Source of the DNA: Vaginella massiliensis
GTDB lineage: Bacteria; Bacteroidota; Bacteroidia; Flavobacteriales; Weeksellaceae
Reading direction: 5' to 3'
Assembly (NCBI RefSeq): GCF_900089075.1
Contig: NZ_LT593747.1
Coordinates: 124,001-188,000 of the forward strand
DNA: 64,000 nucleotides
The notes under the pieces: model-generated
What the model was told of the DNA's origin: nothing
Seen by the model: only the letters and a program-made list of their open reading frames with translations
The model's database searches: none
Part shown: in pieces, positions 26,778 through 35,485 of the stretch
Position numbering within the stretch: position 1 is the first letter of the stretch
Layout: the number at the start of each line of letters is the position of its first letter
Translations under genes and position numbers: made by a program

Positions 26778-27557
26778 CTATTTTTTACGATCGGTAACTT
26801 TCAGTAATTCGAACGAGAAGATAAAACTTCTATCTCGATATCCTATATCACCACTATCGGTAATTCCGCTTCCTACAAAGGCTTTGCGACGAGCAAATGC
26901 CAAACGAGAAGGTAAAATAATTACGCCTTGCATATGGTACAAATCGTTCGGGTCTCGCTCGGTAGATTTGAATTGTTTAAGCCCTTCTACAAAATTCGGC
27001 AATTCGAAGTATTCTTTTTTGTAACCCAAATCAATAAGCGATTGCGTCAATGGATAGTAATAAAAAGATGGATCTTTCAACGGAATATTCGTTTCTACCG
27101 TAGTCGAATATGGCAACATACTGTTGAAGTAATAACGCTTGGTAGACAATTGTGTTGGTCTGAAGTGACGAGCTTCTACATGCAATAGAATAGAGTCGTT
27201 TTCATTATTGATCACAGAACGCCCTTCGGCAGTCGCATTTGGATTCAACACATAGATAACACCTTTGGCATCTTTTTGTGCAAATTCATCCAAAGTTTTG
27301 TAATCATCATCGTTGATACCTGTTGTTGGATTGGTTCCTACAATGGTATCTTTCGTGGTGATTTTTCCGTTTATCGGATGAAAATAATGGTTCGATAAGA
27401 ATTTTTGTATGGCATCATCATCCAAGGCATCGCGTTCAGCTTGAGATACTTCTACATACGATTCTACTTCATTTTTATCATCATCATCGTTTTTACAAGC
27501 GGTAAATCCGATCAAAAGCGAAGAAGCCATCAAGGCAACGGTATATTTTTTAATCAT
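26778..27557 (-). CDS. FKBP-like peptidyl-prolyl isomerase lipoprotein
   Basis: A 259-residue lipoprotein with signal sequence ending in LLIGFTACKNDDDD; the Asp-rich stretch after the lipid cysteine is typical of Bacteroidota lipoproteins. The C-terminal half has the FKBP outline: FVEGLKQFKS, GVIILPSRLAFARRKAFVG (equivalent to the IPxxLAYG loop) and a final FSFELLKV strand. Several active-site aromatic residues of FKBP12 are not obvious, so isomerase activity is uncertain. It resembles Gld-type and other periplasmic FKBP-like lipoproteins of flavobacteria. It is divergent from the S4-domain gene. Confidence 0.7.
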   Translation of the reverse strand: MIKKYTVALMASSLLIGFTACKNDDDDKNEVESYVEVSQAERDALDDDAIQKFLSNHYFHPINGKITTKDTIVGTNPTTGINDDDYKTLDEFAQKDAKGVIYVLNPNATAEGRSVINNENDSILLHVEARHFRPTQLSTKRYYFNSMLPYSTTVETNIPLKDPSFYYYPLTQSLIDLGYKKEYFELPNFVEGLKQFKSTERDPNDLYHMQGVIILPSRLAFARRKAFVGSGITDSGDIGYRDRSFIFSFELLKVTDRKK

Positions 27558-27632
27558 TATAATTGAATTTCTTTCTAATTTGCGAATTTAAACAAAATTA
27601 AGAAATTATAAGCTTAAAAATACGAAGAGACT

Positions 27633-28037
27633 ATGCGATTGGATAAATTTTTGTGGAGTGTACGCTATTATAAAACCAGAAGTTTGGCAGCAGACGCCTG
27701 TAAGAAAAACAGAATAAAAGTAAACGGAGACGTGGCAAAAGCCTCTAGAGAATTGATAGAAGGCGATGAATTGCAAATAAAAAAAGATCAGATCAACCTC
27801 TCGTGTAAAATTTTGCAAATTCCTAAAAGTAGGATAGGAGCCAAGTTGCTGAGTTTACACATCCTCGATACCACCCCGGAAGAGGAGTACGAATTGCTCG
27901 AGCTCAGACGAATGTCGCAAGATTATTACCGAGAAAGAGGCGAAGGCAGACCGACGAAGAAAGACCGACGAGATCTTGACGAATTCATTGCTGGAGAATT
28001 TTTTGATGACGAAGATGATCGAGCAACAGATTCGTAA
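27633..28037 (+). CDS. S4-domain RNA-binding protein (Hsp15-like)
   Basis: A 134-residue protein whose first 60 residues form an S4 domain: MRLDKFLWSVRYYKTRSLA, then ACKKNRIKVNGDVAKASREL. The tail is basic and then acidic (GRPTKKDRRDLDEF...DDEDD). It matches HslR/Hsp15-type proteins, which bind stalled 50S subunits carrying nascent chains after heat shock in E. coli. Its last 53 bases overlap the convergent aroK gene. Confidence 0.88.
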   Translation: MRLDKFLWSVRYYKTRSLAADACKKNRIKVNGDVAKASRELIEGDELQIKKDQINLSCKILQIPKSRIGAKLLSLHILDTTPEEEYELLELRRMSQDYYRERGEGRPTKKDRRDLDEFIAGEFFDDEDDRATDS

Positions 28038-28515
28038 TTGTTTTTTCGTCCCGATCTTTCGTGTTCAAAATAAAATTGGCTTGCTCGTAAAACGTTCGAC
28101 GCTCGAACAGGTGTTTTGCGATGAATTCTGCTAAATTTTCGTCGGTCAAATGTTGTAACATCGGACGTTGCGATTTCTCTTTTACAAGCCGTTGAGTAAG
28201 CGTAGGGATAGTGGTTTGCAAATAGACCGAATACGATGAATTGTTGATCAATTCCATATTGTTGTAATAGACAGGAGTGCCACCACCAAGAGACAATACA
28301 GTGTTGGGGAGCGTTAAGGCGTGTTGCAACAGCTCGTGTTCTAATTTACGGAAAGCGATTTCGCCTTTATCTCGAAAGTAATCAGCAATAGAACTGTTGA
28401 TTTCTTTTTCGATAAGTGCATCCAAATCATAAAACGAATAGTGAATTGCGCTTGCCAACAATTTCCCTACCGTAGATTTTCCGCTTCCCATATACCCAAT
28501 AAGTGAAATATTCAT
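27985..28515 (-). CDS. aroK: Shikimate kinase AroK
   Basis: Shikimate kinase phosphorylates the 3-hydroxyl of shikimate in the chorismate pathway. The ATG at 28515 gives 176 residues beginning MNISLIGYMGSGKSTVGKLL with the P-loop at residues 7-14; an upstream in-frame ATG adds ten unconserved residues. The shikimate-binding DLDALIEKE, FRKLEHELL and LSLGGGTPVYYNN motifs and the lid region RPML are all present. The 3' end lies inside the end of the convergent S4-domain gene. Confidence 0.95.
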   Translation of the reverse strand: MNISLIGYMGSGKSTVGKLLASAIHYSFYDLDALIEKEINSSIADYFRDKGEIAFRKLEHELLQHALTLPNTVLSLGGGTPVYYNNMELINNSSYSVYLQTTIPTLTQRLVKEKSQRPMLQHLTDENLAEFIAKHLFERRTFYEQANFILNTKDRDEKTITNLLLDHLRHQKILQQ

Positions 28516-28595
28516 GAGGAGATCATTTTTGCAAAGTTGCATCATTTTTTAAATCAAACAATTAAAAAAAATATTAAAAAAAAGTTTTCGAAACG

Positions 28596-28628
28596 TTTGT
28601 TTAATATCGAAAGATAACTCTATATTTG
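28596..28628 (+). promoter_or_regulatory. Promoter of the tRNA cluster
   Basis: TTTG at 28596-28599 and TATATTTG at 28621-28628 are 21 bases apart, a full match to the Bacteroidota -33/-7 consensus, and the -7 box ends 16 bases before the first tRNA. Confidence 0.7.
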
Positions 28629-28644
28629 CACTCGCAATTTGTAA

Positions 28645-28717
28645 GACCTGGTAGCTCAGTTGGTAGAGCACAACACTTTTAATGTTGGGGTCCTGGGTTC
28701 GAGCCCCAGCCAGGTCA
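28645..28717 (+). tRNA. tRNA-Lys (TTT), copy 1
   Basis: A complete cloverleaf of 73 bases: acceptor GACCTGG / CCAGGTC, D-arm GCTCAGTTGGTAGAGC, anticodon arm CAACA-CTTTTAA-TGTTG with anticodon TTT, T-arm CTGGGTTCGAGCCCCAG and discriminator A. CCA is not encoded. It is identical to two further copies downstream. Confidence 0.97.
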
Positions 28718-28724
28718 CAAGATT

Positions 28725-28808
28725 GCCCACGTGGTGGAATTGGTAGACACGCCATCTTGAGGGGGTGGTGTCCCTTTGGATGTGCTGGTTCGAATCCAGT
28801 CGTGGGCA
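28725..28808 (+). tRNA. tRNA-Leu (GAG)
   Basis: A class II tRNA of 84 bases: acceptor GCCCACG / CGTGGGC, D-arm with GGTGGAATTGGTAGACAC, anticodon arm CCATC-TTGAGGG-GGTGG with anticodon GAG, a long variable arm and T-arm CTGGTTCGAATCCAG. CCA is not encoded. It lies seven bases after the first tRNA-Lys, so they must be processed from one transcript. Confidence 0.95.
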
Positions 28809-28851
28809 CAGAAGTTGCATCAAAAATTACAAGAAGCTATAGACTATTGTA

Positions 28852-28924
28852 GACCTGGTAGCTCAGTTGGTAGAGCACAACACTTTTAATGTTGGGGTCC
28901 TGGGTTCGAGCCCCAGCCAGGTCA
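28852..28924 (+). tRNA. tRNA-Lys (TTT), copy 2
   Basis: Identical over all 73 bases to the copy at 28645, separated from tRNA-Leu by a 43-base spacer without features. Confidence 0.97.
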
Positions 28925-28987
28925 CAAGTTTCTGTTTTTTTTGAGTATCTTTTTGATGAACAATTTCTTTGTTTTAATACAAAACTA

Positions 28988-29060
28988 GACCTGGTAGCTC
29001 AGTTGGTAGAGCACAACACTTTTAATGTTGGGGTCCTGGGTTCGAGCCCCAGCCAGGTCA
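28988..29060 (+). tRNA. tRNA-Lys (TTT), copy 3
   Basis: Identical to the two preceding copies. The spacer from copy 2 is 63 bases; a terminator begins five bases after its end and closes the cluster. Confidence 0.97.
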
Positions 29061-29064
29061 CGCA

Positions 29065-29091
29065 AAGTCTTATTTCGGTAAGGCTTTTTTT
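29065..29091 (+). terminator. Terminator of the tRNA cluster
   Basis: Stem AAGTCTTA / TAAGGCTT (one T-G wobble) around TTTCGG, followed by five further T. Confidence 0.8.
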
Positions 29092-29319
29092 GTTGTCTTC
29101 ACTTTTCTATAGAGATTTCGGTCTTTTTTTATTAATCATCGAAACTATTTTTTTAATAACTGAATAATCACGCATTAATCTTTCCCATCAAGAACCTTGC
29201 GCCAACACATCATCAAAGGTGATAAAATTATAGAACAACAGAATTTAAATTTTTTAATTCGGAGAGAGTTTTTTGCTTAAATAAAACAGAAAATATGGTG
29301 ATAAACGATTAGTTTATCG

Positions 29320-29327
29320 TAAATTTG
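29320..29327 (+). promoter_or_regulatory. Candidate -7 box of typA
   Basis: TAAATTTG lies 18 bases before the typA start. The upstream -33 region is weak. Confidence 0.4.
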
Positions 29328-29345
29328 CACCCATAATATTTTAGA

Positions 29346-31154
29346 ATGCAAAACATTAGAAATATAGCGATTATCGCACACGTAGACCACGGTAAAACAA
29401 CCTTGGTAGACAAAATTCTGCACAGCACCATCAACATTCGCGAAAGCCAAGAAAACGGTAATCTCATTATGGATAACAACGATATCGAACGCGAACGAGG
29501 AATTACTATTTTTTCTAAAAACGCCGCAGTAGAGTACAAAGGCGTAAAAATAAATGTGATCGATACGCCGGGCCACGCCGATTTTGGAGGTGAAGTAGAA
29601 CGCGTGTTGAAGATGGCAGACGGTGTTATCTTGCTGGTAGACGCCTTCGAAGGACCAATGCCACAAACGCGTTTTGTGCTGAAAAAAGCTTTAGATTTAG
29701 GGCTGAAACCTCTTGTGGTCATCAACAAAGTTGACAAAGAAAACTGTAGACCAGACGAGGTACACGATAAGGTTTTCGAATTGTTTTTCAATTTAGATGC
29801 TACCGAAGAGCAACTCGATTTCCCAGCTTTCTACGGCTCTTCAAAACAAGGATGGTTCAATACAGAGAACGTTCCAAGCCAGGATATTACACCACTTTTA
29901 GACGGAATTTTAGAACACGTCCCAGCGCCTTTAGCTCAGGAGGGACCATTGCAAATGCAAATAACTTCACTGGATTATTCAAAATTTTTAGGAAGAATTG
30001 CCGTCGGAAAAGTAACGCGCGGAACCATAAAAGAGGGCGATTGGATTGCATTGGCAAAGCCAGACGGAACTTTCAAAAAACACAAAGTAAAAGAATTATA
30101 CACTTTCAAAGGATTGGGCAAAGAACGCGCTACAGAAGTTGCAGCAGGCGATATTTGTGCCGTAGTAGGAATCGATGGTTTTCAGATTGGCGATACAATT
30201 GCCGATGCAGAGCATCCTGAAGCTTTGCCTGTGATGCACATAGACGAACCTACGATGAACATGTCTTTCGGAATCAATAATTCACCGTTTTTTGGCAAAG
30301 ACGGAAAATATGTGACCTCTAGGCATTTGGTAGAACGATTGGAAGACGAACTCGAACGCAATTTGGCTTTGCGCGTAGAACCTACCGAAGATTCGAATAC
30401 GCTGTTGGTTTACGGACGCGGAATCATGCATTTATCGGTGTTGATAGAAACCATGCGTCGCGAAGGCTATGAATTGACCGTTGGGCAACCTCAAGTAATT
30501 TTCAAAGAGATAGACGGGGTAAAATGTGAACCATACGAAACTTTGGTTATCGATGTACCAGACCATTATGCCTCAAAAGCAATTGATTTGGTGACCCAAC
30601 GCAAAGGTGATTTGCTGGTAATGGAAGCCAAAGAAGGGGTGCAACATTTAGAATTCGAAATTCCATCGCGTGGATTAATTGGTTTACGTTCGATGATTCT
30701 TACATCTACAGCAGGCGAAGCAGTAATGGCGCACACCTTCAACGAATACAAACCTTTCAAAGGAAGTATTGCAGGGCGTTCTGCAGGAGTCATCATTTCG
30801 AAAGATCAAGGGACGTCTACACCATATTCTATAGACAAATTACAAGATCGTGGTAAATTTTTTATCGAACCTGGTGAAGAGGTCTACGAAGGAATGATTG
30901 TTGGCGAACATGCCAGAAACAACGATTTGGTGGTGAATGTGATCGAAGCCAAAAAACTAAACAATATGCGGGCAGCTGGTAAAGACGACTCCACTTCTAT
31001 TGCACCGAAAATAGAAATGTCTTTGGAAGAATGTATGGAATATATCCAAGCAGATGAATGCATAGAAGTAACGCCAAACCATATCCGATTACGAAAAATT
31101 CACCTGAAAGAGGTAGACCGTAAACGATACGAAAAATCTATGGAGGGTGCTTAA
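29346..31154 (+). CDS. typA: Ribosome-associated GTPase TypA/BipA
   Basis: TypA/BipA is a translational GTPase that helps 50S assembly and is needed in cold or stress. The 602-residue protein has G1 AHVDHGKTTL, G2 ERERGITI, G3 DTPGHADFGGEVERVL and G4 NKVDKENCRP, then domain II, an EF-G-like domain III/V (GRGIMHLSVLIETMRREGYE) and the TypA-specific C-terminal domain ending in IHLKEVDRKRYEKS. Length and order are those of the full family. A strong terminator follows; nothing is coupled to it. Confidence 0.97.
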   Translation: MQNIRNIAIIAHVDHGKTTLVDKILHSTINIRESQENGNLIMDNNDIERERGITIFSKNAAVEYKGVKINVIDTPGHADFGGEVERVLKMADGVILLVDAFEGPMPQTRFVLKKALDLGLKPLVVINKVDKENCRPDEVHDKVFELFFNLDATEEQLDFPAFYGSSKQGWFNTENVPSQDITPLLDGILEHVPAPLAQEGPLQMQITSLDYSKFLGRIAVGKVTRGTIKEGDWIALAKPDGTFKKHKVKELYTFKGLGKERATEVAAGDICAVVGIDGFQIGDTIADAEHPEALPVMHIDEPTMNMSFGINNSPFFGKDGKYVTSRHLVERLEDELERNLALRVEPTEDSNTLLVYGRGIMHLSVLIETMRREGYELTVGQPQVIFKEIDGVKCEPYETLVIDVPDHYASKAIDLVTQRKGDLLVMEAKEGVQHLEFEIPSRGLIGLRSMILTSTAGEAVMAHTFNEYKPFKGSIAGRSAGVIISKDQGTSTPYSIDKLQDRGKFFIEPGEEVYEGMIVGEHARNNDLVVNVIEAKKLNNMRAAGKDDSTSIAPKIEMSLEECMEYIQADECIEVTPNHIRLRKIHLKEVDRKRYEKSMEGA

Positions 31155-31178
31155 TAAGAAATCATTCTAAATCAATAT

Positions 31179-31208
31179 AAAAAGGGGAATCGCAAGATTC
31201 CCCTTTTT
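31179..31208 (+). terminator. Terminator of typA
   Basis: GGGGAATC / GATTCCCC around a GCAA tetraloop with A5 before and T5 after. Confidence 0.9.
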
Positions 31209-31326
31209 ATATTTAGAATTAATTAATTTTTTTTATGTTTTTATAATTATTAAATGTTTAATAATATCTTTAGAAAAATAAGCTTACTTAAATATTTAAT
31301 TTTTAAACATTTTAAAAATCAAGATT

Positions 31327-31917
31327 ATGAAAAATATTTTTGTATTAACATTTTTCTTCTTGTGTTTTTTCTCAAAAAATCGCTATGCTCAGAATAAATT
31401 ATAAGCATTAAAAATCGAAAATTATGATTCACTTCTTTATAAAGTGAATAATCAGATTAGAAATGATATATATTCTTTAAATGAAGATGAATTGAAAAAA
31501 ATTATACAACAGTCAAAGAAACCTAAGACTTTGATATACACATTTGGTTGGTGGTGTGGAGCATATGTTAAGAAGTTACCCGAAATATTAAAAATAAAAA
31601 AACAATATGATGAATCTGTAGAGTTTATCCTATTAATTGCGGAAAAAGATGACGGAAAATACCTTTTTTTGACTAATTATTATTTAGAAAACGATTTTAA
31701 TATTAACTTCTCTACATTTAATATCTCTAGTGAATTTACAGGTGGAAGAAACAAAAGATAAGTTAATTTTCTAGAAAAAATAATTCCGAAAAGAGAATTA
31801 TACGAATATTCGTTGTCAATTATGATTGATAATGAATCAAATTTCATCTTATATGTATCAACTTATATAGATAATGATGAAATTATCTTTAGTAAAATAA
31901 GGGATATTTTAGAATAA
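31327..31917 (+). pseudogene. Decayed secreted thioredoxin-like protein, two in-frame stop codons
   Basis: Reading one frame from the ATG at 31327 to the TAA at 31915 gives 196 codons interrupted by TAA at 31402 and 31759. The first 22 codons form a signal peptide (FVLTFFFLCFFSKNRYAQ). The middle has the pattern LIYTFGWWCGAYVKKLPEIL, which matches the thioredoxin active-site strand and helix with the second cysteine lost (WCGAY in place of WCxxC). The stretch is clearly more A/T-rich than its neighbours, suggesting transfer. The downstream 100 bases to 32018 contain nothing recognised. The exact family is not identified. Confidence 0.6.
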
Positions 31918-32018
31918 AAACTGTAACCAACACCGCCTTGTCAAGCAACGGGCTAAAAGCATGCATGAAATTGTTGCAGTTTTCCCTACGCAAAAATCAT
32001 TTATTTGTACAATTTTTA

Positions 32019-34328
32019 TTATTTATTTTTTAGCAAAATCGAACCGCTTACTTTTTGATGCTGATTGGATGTAGGCTCTGTCCATTCAACCACATACCAA
32101 TAACTTCCTGTCTCCAATGGAATACCATTTAATTTAGCATCCCAAATGAATTGATTTTGTTGGTTACCTTCAAAAATTACCATTCCATAACGGTCGTAAA
32201 TCGTCAATTTCGGATTCGTTTTTTGTAACAATTGCGCATAATCCAAAACATCATTCAAACCATCACCATTTGGTGTAATCGCATTGCTAAGTTGAATCAC
32301 CGAAAAAGCTCGCTCAACAGCATTACAATCATCAGTAGATGACTTTACGTAAACGGTATGCATACCTAAAGAAACATTCGTAAACACATTAGAAGACTGA
32401 AAAGAACCACCGTCCAGCGCATAGCGATATGGTATATTACCACCAGAAGCTATTACAGTAACTGTAGATCCTTGAATATCAACAAGATCAATGCTGATTT
32501 CTTCGATTTCTTTCACCTCTACCGTTTGGGTATAAAAACAGCCGTTCCATTCCAATCGCACTTGGTAACTTCCAGCTGCTACATTTTCTATAGACGATGT
32601 CGTAGCACCATTGTGCAGCCAAAGGTAGGAGTCAAAATCTTCTCCAGCATCTAAGGTGGTAGTTGTACCATTGCAAATCATTTGATCGGACAATAGTTCT
32701 GTTTTTTTTCCTTGTTTGAAAAGGAATTCGACTTTCATGATATTTTCACAGCGATTAGGCTGTTTGTAACGTACATAAATGTCTGTATCCGAAGAGATGA
32801 TGATCGTATTGATAGAATTTATACCATTCTTGGCATCAGATTCCGATAAATAATAGGTTGGACTGTACTCCAAATCTGTAAAGAAATCGGTTAGAGATTC
32901 ATCTATATCAAGCTCAATTTTTCCATCCAAATCCTCATCGCAAAGCTCAGTTGGCGGTATGGGTTCTACTTCACTTAGAAATCCAACCTCCAGTGTAATA
33001 GGAACGATTTTTACTGGGCAACGCCCCGATTGTATTCTTGCAAAAATAGTCTGTGAAACCGAATCGAATAAGTATTCATTTTGGTCTAAATCATTCTCAT
33101 CATCATTCTCAGCGTCCTCACGTTTTTCATAAAACTTTATATACATCCCATAGGTATAATTGCTTATGATTTCGTGCAGGTAATCGCGCAAAGAAATCGC
33201 ATAGTTGCCGTCAAAATCATCATCACAAATCGAGAAAGTTGTGGTTTTTATTTCTGGGACTGGCTGTACTTCTACCGTTTTATTTCCCTTCAAAATACAA
33301 CCGTCTAAGAGGATCTCTACTTCGTAATAGCCCGTTTCAAAAACTTCAAGCTGTGGATTGTTTGCGCCTTTCAAGAGTTCTCCGTCTTTGTACCATTGAT
33401 ATGCTGTTGCACCGTCTATGCTAGCGTCTATGGTATGCGTTTCGTCAGGGCAAAGTCCGTCCTCATTTTCAGAAAACAAATCTGGTCCCAAATCGACATG
33501 CCCAGTAAAACTACCCGAGCGCAAGAATACGCCAGAATCATAATATCCGTTATTATGGTCAGCGATTACAATTTTCAGGTGATATTTGGTGTCTGGTTCT
33601 ATTTCGGTAGTTGCCGTAAGCATTTTGGTTTGCCCGTTGAAGTTGGTGGGCGATTCAAAAGGATTGAACCGATCGAAAAATTGAGGATTCACTGGGGCAC
33701 ATCGTCCTCCAGGCCCATTTACGGTATTTACCGAAACCGGAATAGTGGTATTGGGTAAGACTGCCAAATTTTTATAGGGTTCGTCGGTATCTGCCTTTTT
33801 TATTAAGAAAACAAATCCATCGCTATAGCTACAATTTCCTGTGCTTCCCGGTCCTAAATATTCTTCTGAGGCAAAGAGATAATCGAAACTAATACGCGTG
33901 CCTTTCGACATGGTAAATTCGAATTCTAATATAGTGGCGTTGGTAGAATTGCTGATGTTCAATGCGCGTTCTAAATCTTCATCACCTTTCCAATCTCTGG
34001 ATGTACTGCTAATAATTTTATTGTTGGGTCCGACCGCTTCTTTTAGACGACCAGTGGTCAATAGAATTCCCTTTTCTATCGGGAAATCCAAACTGCCTTT
34101 TTCGAAGTAACCATAACTTTTGTCATTCTCCCCAAAATCCCAACCTGTAATTTTGATATTTTCTACCGTAATACAATTCCTATTTTCATTACCGATAAAG
34201 ATATCTTTTATCAATTTCTCATCGGTGTATTCCCCAGAGACATTAAGGTATTGCGCCTTAGAGATCGAGAGCGATAGTGTAAAAAAACTTAATAATAAGA
34301 TGGGTTTTATAAAATTCATTCTGCTCAT
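32019..34328 (-). CDS. Type IX-secreted protein with choice-of-anchor L domain and type B sorting domain
   Basis: A 769-residue secreted protein. After a signal peptide (ILLLSFFTLSLSISKAQ) comes a choice-of-anchor L domain at about residues 50-280 (EKGILLTTGRLKEAVGPNN, FDYLFASEEYLGPGSTGNCS). PKD/Ig-like and SprB-type repeats follow (AYQWYKDGELLKGANNPQLE, SYLWLHNGATTSSIENVAAG). The C-terminus has the gliding-motility-associated CHU_C / T9SS type B sorting signal: NAITPNGDGLNDVL, LTIYDRYGMVIFEG and GSYWYVVEW. It should be exported across the outer membrane by the type IX system and kept at the surface. Substrate or adhesive role is unknown. Two start codons (34328 and 34319) are possible. Confidence 0.9.
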   Translation of the reverse strand: MSRMNFIKPILLLSFFTLSLSISKAQYLNVSGEYTDEKLIKDIFIGNENRNCITVENIKITGWDFGENDKSYGYFEKGSLDFPIEKGILLTTGRLKEAVGPNNKIISSTSRDWKGDEDLERALNISNSTNATILEFEFTMSKGTRISFDYLFASEEYLGPGSTGNCSYSDGFVFLIKKADTDEPYKNLAVLPNTTIPVSVNTVNGPGGRCAPVNPQFFDRFNPFESPTNFNGQTKMLTATTEIEPDTKYHLKIVIADHNNGYYDSGVFLRSGSFTGHVDLGPDLFSENEDGLCPDETHTIDASIDGATAYQWYKDGELLKGANNPQLEVFETGYYEVEILLDGCILKGNKTVEVQPVPEIKTTTFSICDDDFDGNYAISLRDYLHEIISNYTYGMYIKFYEKREDAENDDENDLDQNEYLFDSVSQTIFARIQSGRCPVKIVPITLEVGFLSEVEPIPPTELCDEDLDGKIELDIDESLTDFFTDLEYSPTYYLSESDAKNGINSINTIIISSDTDIYVRYKQPNRCENIMKVEFLFKQGKKTELLSDQMICNGTTTTLDAGEDFDSYLWLHNGATTSSIENVAAGSYQVRLEWNGCFYTQTVEVKEIEEISIDLVDIQGSTVTVIASGGNIPYRYALDGGSFQSSNVFTNVSLGMHTVYVKSSTDDCNAVERAFSVIQLSNAITPNGDGLNDVLDYAQLLQKTNPKLTIYDRYGMVIFEGNQQNQFIWDAKLNGIPLETGSYWYVVEWTEPTSNQHQKVSGSILLKNK

Positions 34329-34379
34329 GTTGTCATCTGTTCGGCTGCATTTTATCGGGCTTTGGTGGTGAGAAAAAAT

Positions 34380-34412
34380 AAACTGCTAAATTAGTCCATA
34401 ATTTAGCAGTTT
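34380..34412 (-). terminator. Terminator of the SRPBCC gene
   Basis: A 13-bp perfect stem (AAACTGCTAAATT / AATTTAGCAGTTT) with a seven-base loop; on the minus strand it runs into TTTATTTTTT. Confidence 0.85.
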
Positions 34413-34436
34413 CGAATTGAATTGTAATCAATTCGG

Positions 34437-34832
34437 TTAGATTTTTTTCAAATTTTCTGAAATGGTTTCTATAAACGATGTCAATGGTTTTTTAGCCATC
34501 ATTTCGATCATCATGTTGAATTTTCCGTCAAAATCCAAAGATACCTCCGATGAATTTTCGTCCACAGCGTCTATATTGACCGTGAGGTAATACTCGAAAT
34601 TTGGCGTTGGTGATTCGAAAACAATTTTAGAAGGTGCTTCGGTTTCTTTCAATCGCATACCTACTTTTGGCAGCGAGCCTACACCAACTGTAAAACCTTT
34701 ACCAGAATCGTGCACTTCGAAAAAATTGGTGTCCTCTGGCATCAATTGTTTATAATTTTCCATATTCAACAAAAATTCATAGGTTTCTTGTTGATTTTTA
34801 TTAAATTTTACTTTCTCGGTATTTACCTTCAT
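34437..34832 (-). CDS. SRPBCC/polyketide-cyclase-fold protein
   Basis: A 131-residue protein that fits the START-like SRPBCC fold: an opening strand (VNTEKVKFNKNQQETYEFL), a helix, several beta strands (GFTVGVGSLPKVGMRLKE, YYLTVNIDAVDENSSEVSLDFDG) and a long C-terminal helix (MAKKPLTSFIETISENLKKI). Such proteins bind hydrophobic ligands; in Bacteroidota this orthologue is common but uncharacterised. It is divergent from the NUDIX gene with a 41-base spacer. Confidence 0.75.
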   Translation of the reverse strand: MKVNTEKVKFNKNQQETYEFLLNMENYKQLMPEDTNFFEVHDSGKGFTVGVGSLPKVGMRLKETEAPSKIVFESPTPNFEYYLTVNIDAVDENSSEVSLDFDGKFNMMIEMMAKKPLTSFIETISENLKKI

Positions 34833-34850
34833 ACTTTAACTTGTTTTTAA

Positions 34851-34858
34851 TAAATTTG
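34851..34858 (+). promoter_or_regulatory. Candidate -7 box of the NUDIX gene
   Basis: TAAATTTG, 15 bases before the start at 34874, in the divergent spacer. An ATG at 34867 is out of frame and stops after eight codons. Confidence 0.4.
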
Positions 34859-34873
34859 TAGCAAACATGCCAA

Positions 34874-35485
34874 ATGTACAAAGTTTTTTTTAATGACAGT
34901 TGTCTATTATTATCAGATCGTGCAGTAGAAGGAATGAAGAATATTCCGTACCACTTCACTTCTCAAATTGACGAAGCCATGCATCTGATGGCAAACTCGA
35001 ATCAATCGGTCATCAATCTATATAGTGACGACCTAGAAGAATTGTGGTTCGATTTTCAGAATCACTTCAAAATTGTTGAAGCGGCGGGCGGAATTGTGAA
35101 GAATAATCAAGATGAAATACTGTTAATATACCGACTTGGGAAGTGGGATTTGCCAAAAGGTAAAATGGAAGAAGGCGAAAGCAAAGAAGCCACAGCCATC
35201 AGAGAAATAGAAGAGGAATGCAAAATAGATAAGTTGAGCTTAGACGAATTTATTACCACGACGTATCATATTTATTTTCAGAAAGAATACATCCTCAAAA
35301 AAACACATTGGTTTCATGTAACGCACGATGGGAATGACGTGCCGCAACCGCAAACCGAAGAAGGCATCGAAAAAGTAGAATGGGTTAAAGCTTATGAAGT
35401 GAAAGAATTGCTGAAAAATTCTTATTCAAACATCAAAATGTTATTCGAAATATACCACAATTCAAAATCCAATTATAATGAATAA
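34874..35485 (+). CDS. NUDIX hydrolase with N-terminal extension
   Basis: A 203-residue protein with a NUDIX domain from about residue 70. The Nudix box reads GKMEEGESKEATAIREIEEE, keeping the catalytic REIEEE core, while the glycine that normally follows is replaced (ECKI). Aromatic and basic residues around LIYRLGKWDLPKGKME are typical. The first 65 residues are a separate small alpha/beta region not recognised. The substrate is unknown; NUDIX enzymes cleave nucleoside diphosphates linked to another group. The stop overlaps the DUF4920 gene by eight bases. Confidence 0.85.
   Translation: MYKVFFNDSCLLLSDRAVEGMKNIPYHFTSQIDEAMHLMANSNQSVINLYSDDLEELWFDFQNHFKIVEAAGGIVKNNQDEILLIYRLGKWDLPKGKMEEGESKEATAIREIEEECKIDKLSLDEFITTTYHIYFQKEYILKKTHWFHVTHDGNDVPQPQTEEGIEKVEWVKAYEVKELLKNSYSNIKMLFEIYHNSKSNYNE

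Noticed and set aside
28645-29060. Repeated 73-base units resembling a CRISPR array
   Set aside because: The units are complete tRNA genes with cloverleaf pairing, and the spacers differ in size and include another tRNA.
31444-31761. A separate small gene with GTG start
   Set aside because: The same frame continues on both sides beyond its two TAA codons and carries a signal peptide at the head, so it is the middle of a broken gene.
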